Below are positions 10,864-21,646 of a DNA stretch of 64,000 bases, in pieces; the stretch's first letter is position 1, and each line of letters starts with the position of its first letter. Below the pieces are notes generated by a model that saw nothing but the letters and a program-made list of their open reading frames with translations, searched no databases and was not told the DNA's origin. The stretch comes from Citrus sinensis. Lineage: Eukaryota; Streptophyta; Magnoliopsida; Sapindales; Rutaceae. The DNA lies in assembly GCF_022201045.2 (NCBI RefSeq), contig NC_068563.1, positions 3,472,001-3,536,000 of the forward strand, in the 5' to 3' direction. The position numbers and the translations under genes are program-made.

Positions 10864-12374
10864 GGATTTACTTAATTATTATATTCTCATTTGTTTACCA
10901 CTAATCATATAAAATATATTTGCTGAAATAAAAGATCAAATCAAGAGAAAAACCTGATCCAAAATTTAAACTTTAACTTTGAGAAAATAAAAATCCACAC
11001 TTTAATTAAAAATAAAAGAGACAATCGCTCACATGGGTGTTTTATAAGTGAATTAGAAATAGCACACCCAAAACAAAGATAAATGGATGAAAATACTGCA
11101 TACTTTATTCATATTGAAGTTGCCTTTTTTAGGCATTACATGAACAAACTTTAAAAAATAATAAGAGCCATTATCCACCAAATACTGCAGCAACTCTCCA
11201 GTAAGAATAACCTAAAGACCAGGTAAGCATAATCTTGCAAATAACACTACTAAACTTCCAAAAGACTAGGACCACAAAAAAGCACTTTATTGACACAATT
11301 AAGGAATTTTCAATAGGTTTTATTATTATTTAATTTAGTTCCATTAAATCTGTTAAAATAATCATTACAAACTCACTAATTTATAAAATTTTAGTTTTTA
11401 TATTTTATCATTATGTAATTTAACCTCTGATAAATTGTTTTCATGAAGCCGCCACTAAGTGCATCACTCTTTCGAACCTTTTAGTCGTCATAAAGAGTTA
11501 AGAGTAAGTTTTACAGAATTAGGGCATGCGAGAGCTCATTGTAAATGTAGAAAATTCTTATCTCCTAGACCTTCTTAATTCTCTTTTATCATGATAATAT
11601 ATATGCTTTTATATAAAATTTATTTACTTATAAAAAGAATTTTAAAAAGCGGCTCCACGCATCGCTATCATGATTCGGTATATCTTTAATAAAGCTGAAG
11701 GCTTGCAGCTCTCAAACAGAAATAATAATTTTGATGACCTTTTTTTTTCCGGTATAAAAGGAAAAAGAAAAAAGAAAGTAATCAGCGGTTGCATAAGTAA
11801 CCCAAGTCAATGAATTTTGAAATTTACGCCACCATGTCACTTTTCTGGACTAAAACATTGCGCTAATAGAGCATCATTCTATTAATTATGTCGTCATCAC
11901 TGACGTCAAGTCTGTATCCATATTTGCAGCTGAAGCAGATCAAGAACAGTCCTCTTATCTTTAATTTTATACATTTTAATATTTATTGAATTTAAGATAT
12001 ATCAATTATGCGATTTATTAAAATTAAATATTTAATATTTTTTAATATTTTATTTTTATATATAGACCCGACCTCATATTTTTTCTCTTTCCTATGTTTT
12101 TTATTTTCCATTACACTCTCTTTCTCTCTTCTCTTCTCTTGCTTTTTTAATCCCTCGCTTTGGTTTGATTTTTTTTTCGCAATTACAAAAATTTCTTTAC
12201 TCTCTCAAGATTTGATATGTTGTCATATTTTTATAATTTCGTTTTCTACAGTTAATTTAATTTTATCCTCATAAATGAATATATATGAATTAGATTAGTC
12301 AGCCAAAATGTAGAAAGAAGGAAGAACAGGGAATCAACTTCTTTTTGAAGCCCTGCAACCACCTTTTAAATTTA

Positions 12375-13193
12375 TGCTGCGTTTACTTTTTGGATTGGAG
12401 TGGAAATCCTGAGGAGTTGAAATCCTTGGATTAGGAGTGTGGAGTGGGAGTGAGAGTAGGATGTTTACTTGGACTAAATGAAAGTATGGATTGTCAATCA
12501 GAATCCCAATTATTTGTTTACCTTGTCTTGGATTGGGAATCAATTGTTTTAAATTACAATTTTATCCTTATGTACAGAATTATAATTTGTAATTAAAAAA
12601 TTAATAAAAAATATATTTGGAAAATAAAATAAATATTTTATTATATTTATAAATTAATAATAATTACTAATATTCTTAATTATGTAAATCATAATTTTTT
12701 ATTAATTTAAATTTAAATTATGTGAATAAAAATTATTAATAATAGCAACACAAATGAAATATTATTATTGATAATATAGTACAAAATTAATATTTTTTTA
12801 GAATAAAATATTTATTATTAATTAATTAATTAATTAATTAATATTTATTAAAATTAATGTTTAATATTATTAATTTAAATATAATATTTATTTATTTTTA
12901 TTTTATTAAATTTAATAAAATAAATATGATATAATTATTATTTTTAATAAATATGATATTATTTATTTTATTAAATATTATTTATTTATTTTAATTTTAA
13001 TTATAAGGATAAAATGGGAAGAGGGGGGGTGGATTCCCACTCCCACCTCCCCCCATGGGAGTGGGAATCCCACTCCCCACTCCAAAATTGAGTGGGACCC
13101 ACGAATTTCCACTCCCACTCCCTCTTTTTTTAAAGTAAGTAAACACTGGAGTAGGAGGAAATCACACTCCCATTCCAGCAAGTAAACACTACC
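12375..13193 (-). mobile_element. PIF/Harbinger-like MITE copy E1, 819 bp
   Basis: It is bounded by TGCTGCGTTTA on the left and TAAACACTACC on the right and flanked by TTA on both sides (12372-12374 and 13194-13196). It belongs to the same family as the 7132 element and is the mirror image of E2. The site is empty in U1 at about 24870. Confidence 0.8.
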
Positions 13194-13197
13194 TTAA

Positions 13198-13987
13198 GGT
13201 AGTGTTTACTTTCTGGAGTGGGAGTGTGGAGTGTGGATTCCTCCCACTCCAGTGTTTACTTACCTTAAAAAAGGGGGGAGTGGGAGTGGAAATCTGTGGG
13301 TCCCACCCAATTTTGGAGTGGGGAGTGGGATTTCCACTCCCATGGGGGGAGGTGGGAGTGGGAATCCACTCCCCCTCTTCCCATTTTATCCCTATAATAA
13401 AATAAATAAATAATATTTAATAAAATAAATAATATCATATTTATTAAAAATAATAATTATATCATATTTATTTTATTAAATTTAATAAAATAAAAATAAA
13501 TAAATATTATATTTAAATTAATAATATTAAACATTAATTTTAATAAATATTAATTATTTATTTAATTAATAATAAATATTTTATTCTAAAAAATATTAAT
13601 TTTGTACTATATTATCAATAATAATATTTCATTTGTGTTGCTATTATTAATAATTTTTATTCACATAATTTAAATTAAAATTAATAAAAAATTATGATTT
13701 ACATAATTAAGAATATTAGTAATTATTATTAATTTAGAAATATAATAAAATATTTATTTTATTTTTCAAATATTTTTTATTAATTTTTTAATTACAAATT
13801 ATAATTCTGTACATAAGGATAAAATTGTAATTTAAAACAATTTACTCCCAATCCAAGACAAAGTAAACAAATAATTAGGATTCTGATTGACAATCCATAC
13901 TTCCATTTAGTCTAAGTAAACACCTTACTCCCACTCCACACTCCTAATCCAAGGATTCCCACTCCAATCCAAAAAATAAACGCAGCA
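13198..13987 (+). mobile_element. PIF/Harbinger-like MITE copy E2, 790 bp, head-to-head with E1
   Basis: It starts GGTAGTGTTTAC and ends TAAACGCAGCA, flanked by TAA (13195-13197 and 13988-13990). Removing E1, E2 and one copy of each 3-bp duplication restores the AATTTAAAGG found at the empty U1 site. E2 and E1 together form a 1.6-kb near-palindrome centred at 13195/13196. Confidence 0.82.
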
Positions 13988-15254
13988 TAAAGGATTTGTG
14001 AGTAGTTGCCTCCTTCGGGAAAAGTGCCGACCCATAAAAAAAGTTATAAAAGTAAAACAATATACTAAATCTTTTATGCTTTCAAACATTTAGCGAGATG
14101 AATTCAGAGAGAGAAATGGCTCATAAAAGAATAAAACGGAGAATGAGGGATCAAATATTTTTAATATTTATCTTAAATAAATTTTATCATCAATTTATCT
14201 TAAATAAATCGAATATTAATTGAGTATAAATTAAGAATATTTTTTTAAGAGACTTGACTTGCTCCATCTTTATTATAGGATTGATAATCATTATTTGATT
14301 TTTTTTCAAAATTTGTGCGACTACTTAAAAGGAAAATAAAGCAACATAGTTAGTGGAGCATGAAAACGAATACCGCTGTCACATAAAATGCCACGATTAT
14401 GCTGCTAAGTAAAAGTCAAAATTGATTTCCTCCCTCCTCCCTCCTACATTTGAAAGCACACATTTCATTCTAACGTAGATATCTAAGAGATTGATTAAAA
14501 GTCCATACCGTATGTGTTGGAGGAGCATGATTCCCACCAATAATGGAGTAGGTATGGCCGTATGGGCACGTTCGGTCAACGTCTTCTCTTCAGTTTTTAA
14601 CATAGCCAACGTACACATGTAAAGATCTGTAAATATCAACAGACATTAAGTGAATTATTATATTTTAAGTTTTTGAAAAATAAATATTTTTCCAACAAAA
14701 ATCTAAAATATAAGTGTAAATTATGAAATGGGATGGGTGTAAAAATTTTGTTAAAAGAAAATCTCATTTAATTGTTTAATTGAATTTTCATTTAAAATAA
14801 GAAATGAACTAATTTGTTAATTATTTAAGTAATTTTAACTAAAAAGGGGGGTTTATTAGGAATTTTGAGGAGTGTCAAAAGTCGTATGGTGGAATTTGTT
14901 TTTCTATTTGAAATTTGGATTTTTTGGATTAGTTTAGATTATACATAGTACTCTCTTAGTTCTGTATAAGAGAGTAATAAGGATAGAAATAGTGTAAAAA
15001 AGAGTCCTTATTACTATTTCTATCCATTTAAAAGTGATAAATTAAATGGGGGTATGAAACCGTACCAGTGACATATATACTATAGAGTTCTCATTGAACG
15101 ACTCTCTATAACTCTTCAATATTGAAATGTTAATCAGTTAATTATGTTCTGTCAATAACAATTCAATCACGAGTATGGCGACATGAAAAGTAATTGACTT
15201 AATATATGTCACTGGTACGGTCGCTGTCTCAATAAATTAATTGACTAATCCAAT

Positions 15255-15740
15255 CTAAGAAAGAGAAGAGGCCCTCGAGGCATAGAAATAGTAATAAGGA
15301 TAAGGGTAGTCATGGTGCACTGTTGTAGGTGGCCCTTGTCCTGGAGGCACATTGTTATTGTACTTAAAAGGAGGCGGAGGAGGAGTGCCCCAAGAAGGAG
15401 AAGACCCCGATGGCCGCTCAGATGTCCGCGGAGGTAGCGGTGGCGGAGGCGGAGATGACGTTGGCGATGGTGGTGGAGGCGAATGGTAATAAGATTGTGG
15501 GGGTGAGTAGTGAGTCGGTGGTGGTGCCACTGGTGTATCAGACTCTTCTGGTGACGGTGGTGGGGGTGAACAAATAACAGGACAGGTAGCACAGTCACTT
15601 ATACATAACAAACCCGCTGCAGGACCTGCCGTTTGGTCCTCGGCTGCAACTCCTTTGAGCATCATCGTCATCATCTCCATGAGCAGAACAAACCATTCTC
15701 GCCGTCGAAATGTAACACTCTTGACGTGATGATGATCCAT
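15255..15740 (-). CDS. Secreted proline-rich (extensin-like) small protein, U1 copy
   Basis: A 161-residue frame starting at the ATG at 15740 (MDHHHVKSVTFRRREW...). An upstream in-frame ATG at 15812 would add 24 residues, but the shorter start gives a signal-peptide-like N terminus: basic RRR, hydrophobic WFVLLMEMMTMML, then GVAAED. Next comes a Cys motif C-x3-C-x2-C-x3-C (CISDCATCPVIC), then a proline-rich core with SPPPPSP, SPPPPPLPP and TPPPPPF blocks, and a Tyr-rich tail YPYPYYYFYAS. The Cys motif plus SPPPP blocks plus YYYFY end match a plant family of hydroxyproline-rich cell-wall proteins. The role is inferred as cell wall. It lies tail-side to CXE1, on the same strand, inside an inverted-repeat-flanked cassette. 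Confidence 0.72.
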   Translation of the reverse strand: MDHHHVKSVTFRRREWFVLLMEMMTMMLKGVAAEDQTAGPAAGLLCISDCATCPVICSPPPPSPEESDTPVAPPPTHYSPPQSYYHSPPPPSPTSSPPPPPLPPRTSERPSGSSPSWGTPPPPPFKYNNNVPPGQGPPTTVHHDYPYPYYYFYASRASSLS

Positions 15741-15955
15741 CTTGATCAGTGTTGCAGTTGCATAAGCTTGGAAAGATTGATCTGGCTTTTGAATTTGTAA
15801 AATGTGACTCAAAAGCTAGCAATACTTATCTCTTGTTACGTGACAATAAATATATGGATGGATGCGTGTGTATGGAATAATTAAACTAATACTATAGAGC
15901 TCACTAAAGAGTAAATTACTTTTCATGTCGAAATGACAATAAATTACTTTTCATA

Positions 15956-17385
15956 TATTACTTTTCACTAAAGAGTTGATATTCACTAAAAAGTAAATTA
16001 TTTAAAGCTAATCCGTGTGTATGGCAAAATCTCATGGTAAGCATAATTGGAAATGGACTAAATGGATTAGATTCAAATTTAATTCTAAAATCTTGATTAG
16101 ACTAAGAAATTATGAATATATATGGGTTAATATAATTGGTAAGCATAATTGGGAACTGATGTGAAAAAAATATATATGTAATTATGAATTAAAGGTTAAT
16201 AATATAAAAGAAATTATAATTATGAAATAAAAATTAATAATATATAGATATAGTATATATAAATTTTAAATGAGGTATAATAAATTTTTATTTTATGAGT
16301 GGAAGATATATTAATATAATTTTTAAGATATAACAGTTAAATGCGTAAGTGTAAAATAAAAAACATCACACTCATATTTCGTATATTACTTTTCACTCAA
16401 GAGTTGATATTCACTAAAGAGTAAATTATTTAAAGCTAATCCGTGTGTATGGCAAAATTTCATGGTAAGCATAATTGGAAATACACTAAATGGATTAGAT
16501 TCAAATTTAATTCTAAAATCTTGATTAGACTAAGAAATTATGAATATATATGGGTTAATATAATTGGGAACTGACGTGAAAAAAATATATATATGTAATT
16601 ATGAATTAAAGGTTAATAATATAAAAGAAATTATAATTATGAAATAAAAATTAATAATATATAGATATAATATATATAAATTTTAAATGAGGTATAATAA
16701 ATTTTTATTTTATGAGTGGAAGATATATTAATATAATTTTTAAGATATAACAGTTAAATGCGTAAGTGTAAAACAAAAAACATCACACTCATATTTTGTA
16801 TATTACTTTTCACTCAAGAGTTGATATTCACTAAAGAGTAAATTATTTAAAGCTAATCCGTGTGTATGGCAAAATTTCATGGTAAGCATAATTGGAAATG
16901 GACTAAATGGATTAGATTCAAATTTAATTCTAAAATCTTGATTAGACTAAGAAATTATGAATATATATGGGTTAATATAATTGGGAACTGACGTGAAAAA
17001 AATATATATATGTAATTATGAATTAAAGGTTAATAATATAAAAGAAATTATAATTATGAAATAAAAATTAATAATATATAGATATAATATATATAAATTT
17101 TAAATGAGGTATAATAAATTTTTATTTTATGAGTGGAAGATATATTAGTATAATTTTTAAGATATAACAGTTAAATGCGTAAGTGTAAAACAAAAAACAT
17201 CACACTCATATTTTGTATATTACTTTTCACTCAAGAGTTGATATTCACTAAAGAGTAAATTACTAAAGAGTAAATTATTTAAAGCTAATCTGTGTGTATG
17301 GCAAAATCTCATGGTAAGCATAATTGGAAATGGACTAAATGGATTAGATTCAAATTTAATTCTAAAATCTTGATTAGACTAAGAA
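15956..17385. repeat. Tandem array, about 417-432 bp unit, about 3.4 copies (U1)
   Basis: The landmark CCGTGTGTATGGC recurs near 16013, 16441 and 16858, with a CTG variant near 17290. Each unit holds TTTTCACT(A/C)AAGAGTTGATA, then ATGGCAAAAT(C/T)TCATGG, then a long AT-rich stretch. The last unit is cut after GACTAAGAAG. The array lies upstream of the proline-rich gene. A short related piece (ACAAAATCTCATGGTAAGC) occurs again near 18544. Confidence 0.9.
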
Positions 17386-18021
17386 GATATATTTCGTTCA
17401 TTTATCAAAGTCTTCTCTTTTATTTAATAATTCAAAATATTTATTTATTTGCTATTAGTCAATTAATTTATTCTTAAGTACTTATTTACTTATATGTGAA
17501 TTTATGACATCTTATTTTATTTTTTATTTTTATTGATATTTTATTTTAAAATACTCAGCTAATAGTATATATATATATTAACAAAATTATTATCAAGAAG
17601 CATGCTATTCATTGGTTGGTTATGTTATAAAATATTTTTAAAATAATTGATGTATGGTTAATTTAATATTCAAGTAGCTTTAATCATTTATCTTATAGGC
17701 AATAATATATCTCATATATATAACAGTGTAAAATTTAAATAATTTAAATTTGTTTGTTATAATTATAACTACCAATTACTAATTTATTATATATATATAT
17801 TTTAGTTAGTTGTATTTTAAAATTAATTTTAATTTTCCTCATTAAATATCTACGAATAACTTCATTCAAATTTAATTTAACAGAGTCCAATCCTCTCTTG
17901 TACAGAACTGAGAGAGTACTATGTATAATCTAGACTAATCCAATCTAATTTGATTAGGAATTTATTTAATGTGCCTTAATGTTTACCACTTGAGACAACG
18001 ACCGTACTAGTGACATATATT

Positions 18022-18670
18022 ATAATACTTGTAACATTATTGAGCAACAGTTGTGATAATATCAGACTAATTAGAGAACTCGTAACACAGAGTACGCAAC
18101 TTGGAACATAAACACACAAACAAGAGTTCTTGTGAATTCAATCCCCTTTTTGGATCAGTTACACACAAATTTCCATGATGGCTAAAAAAATATAACGATG
18201 AGATTATGTGGAGTAAACATCTATAGGTGAGTTTTTGGCTAGGTATGAAAAATAAATTATAAAGTAGGGATATTTTTTACATTAACTTAATTTAGATTTT
18301 TCCATTCAATAAAAAGCTAAAAAATTGGCTTATTTTATTAAGTCAAAATTATCTAAAAAGTCTCATTAAATTATAAAAACAAACACATAAAATTAACTTA
18401 ATTAATTAAGTTAAGTTACTTTAAGTCATTAAATTAAAAAAACAAACAACCACCTTAATCTTTTTTTTTTCTTTTTGGGAAGAAAATTTCTGTTGAACAT
18501 GTGAAAAGTGAAAACAATGGGAGACACAATTGTACTTTTTTAGACAAAATCTCATGGTAAGCCACACACCCGTAGTAAAATACTATGTAATGAAAAAAAA
18601 AATGAATTTAAATACTTTATATAAGTTGCAAACTGGAATCAGATATTGGAATTTATATTTCAGGATTTCG
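18022..18670. other. AT-rich spacer between cassette and CXE1 3' flank (U1; same in U2, diverged in U3)
   Basis: No gene is seen. It holds a short ACAAAATCTCATGG piece related to the 420-bp repeat near 18544 and a palindromic AACTTAATTAATTAAGTT near 18393. Confidence 0.55.
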
Positions 18671-18723
18671 ATTCAACGACTCTCTATAACTCTTCAATAT
18701 TGAAATGTTTATCGGTTAATTAT

Positions 18724-18790
18724 GTTATGTCAATACCAATTCAATCACAAGTATGGTGTTATGTCAATACCAATTCAATCACAAGTATGG
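18724..18790. repeat. 34-bp tandem duplication in the CXE1 3' flank (U1; U2 at 29605-29671)
   Basis: The motif from GTTATGTCAATACC to ACAAGTATGG is present twice head-to-tail. U3 (about 39637-39668) has it once. It therefore arose in the U1/U2 lineage before U1 and U2 separated. Confidence 0.88.
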
Positions 18791-18826
18791 CGACATGAAA
18801 AGTAATAAAACAACCACAATTGACAA

Positions 18827-19777
18827 TTAATATTTGCTTTCAATACTATTTCTGAGGGAACCATTATTTTGCTTGATGAAGGAGATGAATTTATTGGTCA
18901 ACTCCAAAGCATTTGTACATGTAGGGTTTCTCAAATAAAAGACATGCTTCTCATCGAGATGCTCAACGAGCTCCACTCTCCCTTTCCATCCACTTTTCTT
19001 CAACTCCTCGTAGTAATTTTTCCCAGCGGGACACAAGTAGTCTCTCTCAGCCACAAATATCAAAACCCTCTCACCCCCAAGCCTAGCCAGATCCTCTGCG
19101 GGCGGTTTCATTCTAGGATCCTGCGGCCCATCATTATTTGCGCACATGTACAACCACATCTCATCGTCCTCCGTACCGCCAAAAAATGGGTGTACCATCG
19201 TCACCCCAACCAAGTTCACACCGGGTAGCCCGATTGATCCGACCCGGAACGCCAGAGTGTGTGCTATGTTCCCTCCTGCACTGTCCCCACCAATGAAAAC
19301 TCTCCCAAGATCAGCATGATGATTCAACCATGGGTCAGGTCCGTTTCCGCTAACATGGGACGCCACCCACTTGAGTGCGGCCCACGAGTCTTCGTAACAA
19401 GCGGGTATGGGTCGATCCGGGAAGAGTCCGTACTCCACGGATACGACTATGGCATTCGCTTGAGAAGAAAAGGTGTTACAGAAATCATGATAGGGCCTCG
19501 GAAAGGCGGAGAAAGTGCAGAACCCACCGCCATGCATGTAGAGTAAGAGAGGGAACTTTTGTTTATCAGGGTTTGTTACTTTAGGAATGAAAATACGGGC
19601 GGAAACCGTTGGTTGAGATGAAATAACAACATCTTTGGATCGGACGCCGCTGATGGGGTCATCGAACGGTAGAATTTTGACGGAGGGGGGTCGGAAGAAC
19701 TCGAGGCAGCCGTCATTGTAAACCCGGAAAAATGGGAACTCTTTGATAATTTCTTTAGGGCTTGAACTTGATGCCAT
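18827..19777 (-). CDS. Carboxylesterase CXE1 (2-hydroxyisoflavanone dehydratase-like), U1 copy
   Basis: A single-exon 316-residue protein, normal length for plant class I CXEs (alpha/beta hydrolase_3). Oxyanion motif HGGGF is at 82-86, nucleophile elbow GDSAG has Ser166, and the acid is Asp246 (FVAERDYL). The base is His278 in EKHVFYL, a variant of the usual GEDHxF context. A Ser rather than Thr nucleophile points to an esterase rather than a true dehydratase. No signal peptide is visible, so it is likely cytosolic; the substrate is unknown. Residues 116-124 read YGLFPDRPI where most family members have YRLAPEHPL. The start ATG is 89 bp downstream of a TATAAAA. CXE2 follows upstream on the same strand. 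I see no truncation, and it is likely active. Confidence 0.93.
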   Translation of the reverse strand: MASSSSPKEIIKEFPFFRVYNDGCLEFFRPPSVKILPFDDPISGVRSKDVVISSQPTVSARIFIPKVTNPDKQKFPLLLYMHGGGFCTFSAFPRPYHDFCNTFSSQANAIVVSVEYGLFPDRPIPACYEDSWAALKWVASHVSGNGPDPWLNHHADLGRVFIGGDSAGGNIAHTLAFRVGSIGLPGVNLVGVTMVHPFFGGTEDDEMWLYMCANNDGPQDPRMKPPAEDLARLGGERVLIFVAERDYLCPAGKNYYEELKKSGWKGRVELVEHLDEKHVFYLRNPTCTNALELTNKFISFIKQNNGSLRNSIESKY

Positions 19778-19865
19778 TAAAGAATACTGAGTAAAACAAT
19801 AAGTAAAAATAATAAAGAAAAGAAAAAGGAGTGGTCCCGCGCACTATTTTGAAACTGGCATAACG

Positions 19866-19872
19866 TTTTATA
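19866..19872 (-). promoter_or_regulatory. TATA box of CXE1 (U1)
   Basis: TATAAAA on the minus strand, 89 bp upstream of the ATG. The same element at the same distance occurs in U2 (30747-30753) and U3 (40743-40749). Farther upstream U1/U2 carry a CT-rich stretch on the coding strand (about 19900-20030). Confidence 0.6.
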
Positions 19873-20609
19873 ATTGGAAAATGTTAAATATGAAGAAGAA
19901 TGAAAGAAAACTGAGAAAATGAAGCATGTGCTGAGAGAAGAAAGAGAGAGAAAAAAAGCCGACAGAAGAGAGAGAGATGAAATAAAAAAACAGCCAGTAG
20001 TTTCTCTTAGTAAGAGAGAGAGTATGCATGCAGCTTTCTTCTGAGGTAGAGTCGAGGATGGCAAACTTGTTTCCCAGGGACTAAACTCTGCTTGTAATTC
20101 GAAGCTTTCAATCTTTTATAATTCACAATTGCTGTGAAATGGATCATTCACAAACGGCAGCAATGAATGACAAATTCCATCAAATAATGTTCTTACTAAG
20201 TTGTGTGTTGTGTTTGTAGAGTTTAATTGAGGTACAGACATACTCTAATAATATGCCATTTTTGTGCATATTTATTTAGTTTGGTATCATCACTTGTTTT
20301 CACATTTGTTCGTATTGTATAATCATACTGTATTTTATTAACAAGTTGTTTCTTTCATAAATTAAAATGCCTTATAAACATATTCATAGTTCCTCTTTAC
20401 ATTTTATTTTAGGTTTGTTTTCTTTTTTAACACCAGTTTTCTTTTAAGTCAATAGCAACTCAATCTTCTCTCTATTCATGTGAGCGGAGTTCGAACTCTA
20501 AATATTTTATTTTCAATACGAGTTCGAACTCTAAATATTTTATTTTCAATACGAGGGATTTTATTAATAACCTTAACACATGCATTACATCAAGTTCAAG
20601 CCTACGAGT

Positions 20610-20648
20610 AAATCCTTCCTGTTACCGTGCCCGTAACAGGAAGGATTT
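20610..20648. repeat. Perfect 16-bp inverted repeat with 7-nt loop between CXE1 and CXE2 (U1)
   Basis: AAATCCTTCCTGTTAC and its exact complement are separated by CGTGCCC. The hairpin is flanked by a direct repeat of GGATTTTATTAATAACCTTA (from about 20560 and 20643). A 33-bp tandem duplication containing GAGTTCGAACTC lies just left (about 20487-20553). It lies about 80 bp from the CXE2 stop. It may be a repair scar or a transposon footprint. Confidence 0.8.
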
Positions 20649-20728
20649 TATTAATAACCTTAACCCTAAATATACTAACAAAAGCAAAACATACATATAA
20701 TCCCTCTCATAAACACCGCACTAATTAA

Positions 20729-21646
20729 CTAAAGTTGTGTGATAAACGAAACAAACTTATTGATCAGCTCTACAGCTTTTTCACATTTAAGATTGTCGAA
20801 ATAGAAGCTATGCCCTTCGCCGTGAGTCTCAAAAAGGTCCACCGTTCCTTTCCACCCACTTTTCTTCAAGTCTTCGTAGTAATTCATAGCCACAGGTTTC
20901 AAAAAATCTTTCTCAGCCACAAATATCAAAACCCTCTCACAGCCAAGCCTGGCCAGATCCTCTGCGGGCGGTTTCAGCCGAGGATCCTGCAACCCTGCGT
21001 TTGTTGGACACATATACAACCACGTCGCATCTTCTTCAGGACTAGTGCCACCAAAAAATGGATGCACCATGATCACCCCAACCAACTTTACACAAGGTAA
21101 CCCGATTGACCCGACCCGAAACGCCAGAGTGTGTGCAATATTCCCTCCAGCGCTGGCTCCTCCAATCAAAACTTTCCCAAAATCAGCGTGATCATTCAAC
21201 CATGGCTCGGGTCCATTTCCGCCAGCATGGGACGCCACCCAGTTGAGTGCAGCCCACGAGTCTTCGTAACAAGCGGGTATGGGTCGATCCGGGAAATTCC
21301 CATATTCCACGGACACCACTATAGCATTAGCTTGTGCAGAAAAGACGCTACAGAAATTATGATACCGCGGACCAAAGGCGGACTGCCCGCAGAATCCGCC
21401 GCCACGCACGTAGAATAAGAGAGGGAGCTTATTCTGGTTAGGGTTTTGGGCTTCATACGGAATGAAGATACGAGCAAACACGGGTGGTTCGGACGAAATA
21501 ACAACGTCTTTGGATCGGACGCCGGTGGTGGGGTCATCGGAGGGTGGGATCTTTTCGCAGTCGGGTCCGAATAACTCAACCCGGCCGTCTTTGTAAACCC
21601 GGAAGAATCGGAATTCTTTTGCAATTTCCGAGTCGCTTGATGCCAT
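20729..21646 (-). CDS. Carboxylesterase CXE2 with altered oxyanion motif, U1 copy
   Basis: A single-exon 305-residue class I CXE. The triad is present: Ser165 (GGASAGG), Asp247 (FVAEKDFL), His279 (GEGHSFYF). Two hallmark positions deviate. The oxyanion motif reads RGGGF (Arg81 for the conserved His), and the residue before the nucleophile is Ala164 where Asp or Glu is usual. The segment YGNFPDRPI replaces YRLAPEHPL. The truncated relative at 6190-6509 still has HGGGF, so the Arg is derived. The TATA box 100 bp upstream in that relative is changed to TTTAAAG here. The frame is fully open. It is either an early pseudogene or a repurposed hydrolase. Its 3' end lies about 950 bp upstream of CXE1. 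Confidence 0.9.
   Translation of the reverse strand: MASSDSEIAKEFRFFRVYKDGRVELFGPDCEKIPPSDDPTTGVRSKDVVISSEPPVFARIFIPYEAQNPNQNKLPLLFYVRGGGFCGQSAFGPRYHNFCSVFSAQANAIVVSVEYGNFPDRPIPACYEDSWAALNWVASHAGGNGPEPWLNDHADFGKVLIGGASAGGNIAHTLAFRVGSIGLPCVKLVGVIMVHPFFGGTSPEEDATWLYMCPTNAGLQDPRLKPPAEDLARLGCERVLIFVAEKDFLKPVAMNYYEDLKKSGWKGTVDLFETHGEGHSFYFDNLKCEKAVELINKFVSFITQL

Larger units (their letters stand above)
6190..14043. repeat. Segment A: diverged paralogue of 21327-24924 of unit U1
   Basis: The region is collinear with the CXE2 N terminus, its promoter and the following intergenic DNA of U1 and U2, but with many substitutions. The length difference (7,854 against 3,598 bp) is nearly explained by four insertions: about 0.95 kb at 7132, about 2.28 kb at 8584 and about 1.61 kb at 12375 here, and a 543-bp element found only in U1/U2. 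It marks an older round of duplication than U1/U2. Apart from the transposons and the truncated CXE I find no gene in it. Confidence 0.8.
14926..18021. repeat. Inverted-repeat-flanked cassette around the proline-rich ORF (U1; also in U2 and U3)
   Basis: Two pairs of inverted arms flank the proline-rich gene and its 420-bp array. One pair is 14926-14974 with 17893-17941 (46 of 49 positions match by my count). The other is 15201-15232 with 17990-18021 (30 of 32). A third copy of the second arm lies at 15059-15079. In addition, a direct repeat of about 100 bp occurs at 15093-15194 and 18671-18806, the latter being the 3' flank of CXE1. This looks like a segment inserted downstream of CXE1. U2 equivalents are at +10,881. 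Confidence 0.65.

Noticed and set aside
13202-13413. ORFs rich in GVGVEI/GSGSGN in the palindrome
   Set aside because: Translations of the GGAGTGGGAGTG subterminal repeats of the MITEs.
14397-14639. 80-codon minus-strand ORF repeated in all three units
   Set aside because: No recognisable domain, no neighbouring exon signals, and its repetition follows from the unit duplication. It cannot be supported as a gene.
15956-17385. CRISPR-like or satellite array
   Set aside because: Units of about 420 bp with no spacer structure in a plant genome. It is an ordinary local tandem duplication.
18869-19584. Plus-strand ORFs opposite CXE1 (and similar ones opposite CXE2 and the canonical CXEs)
   Set aside because: Antisense shadows of conserved GC-richer coding sequence, with no family resemblance.
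19777-20064. 95-codon minus-strand ORF whose stop overlaps the CXE1 ATG (TAATG)
   Set aside because: Low-complexity Ser/Leu/Phe reading of a CT-rich promoter stretch. The TATA box lies inside it, so most of it is probably not transcribed as 5'UTR.
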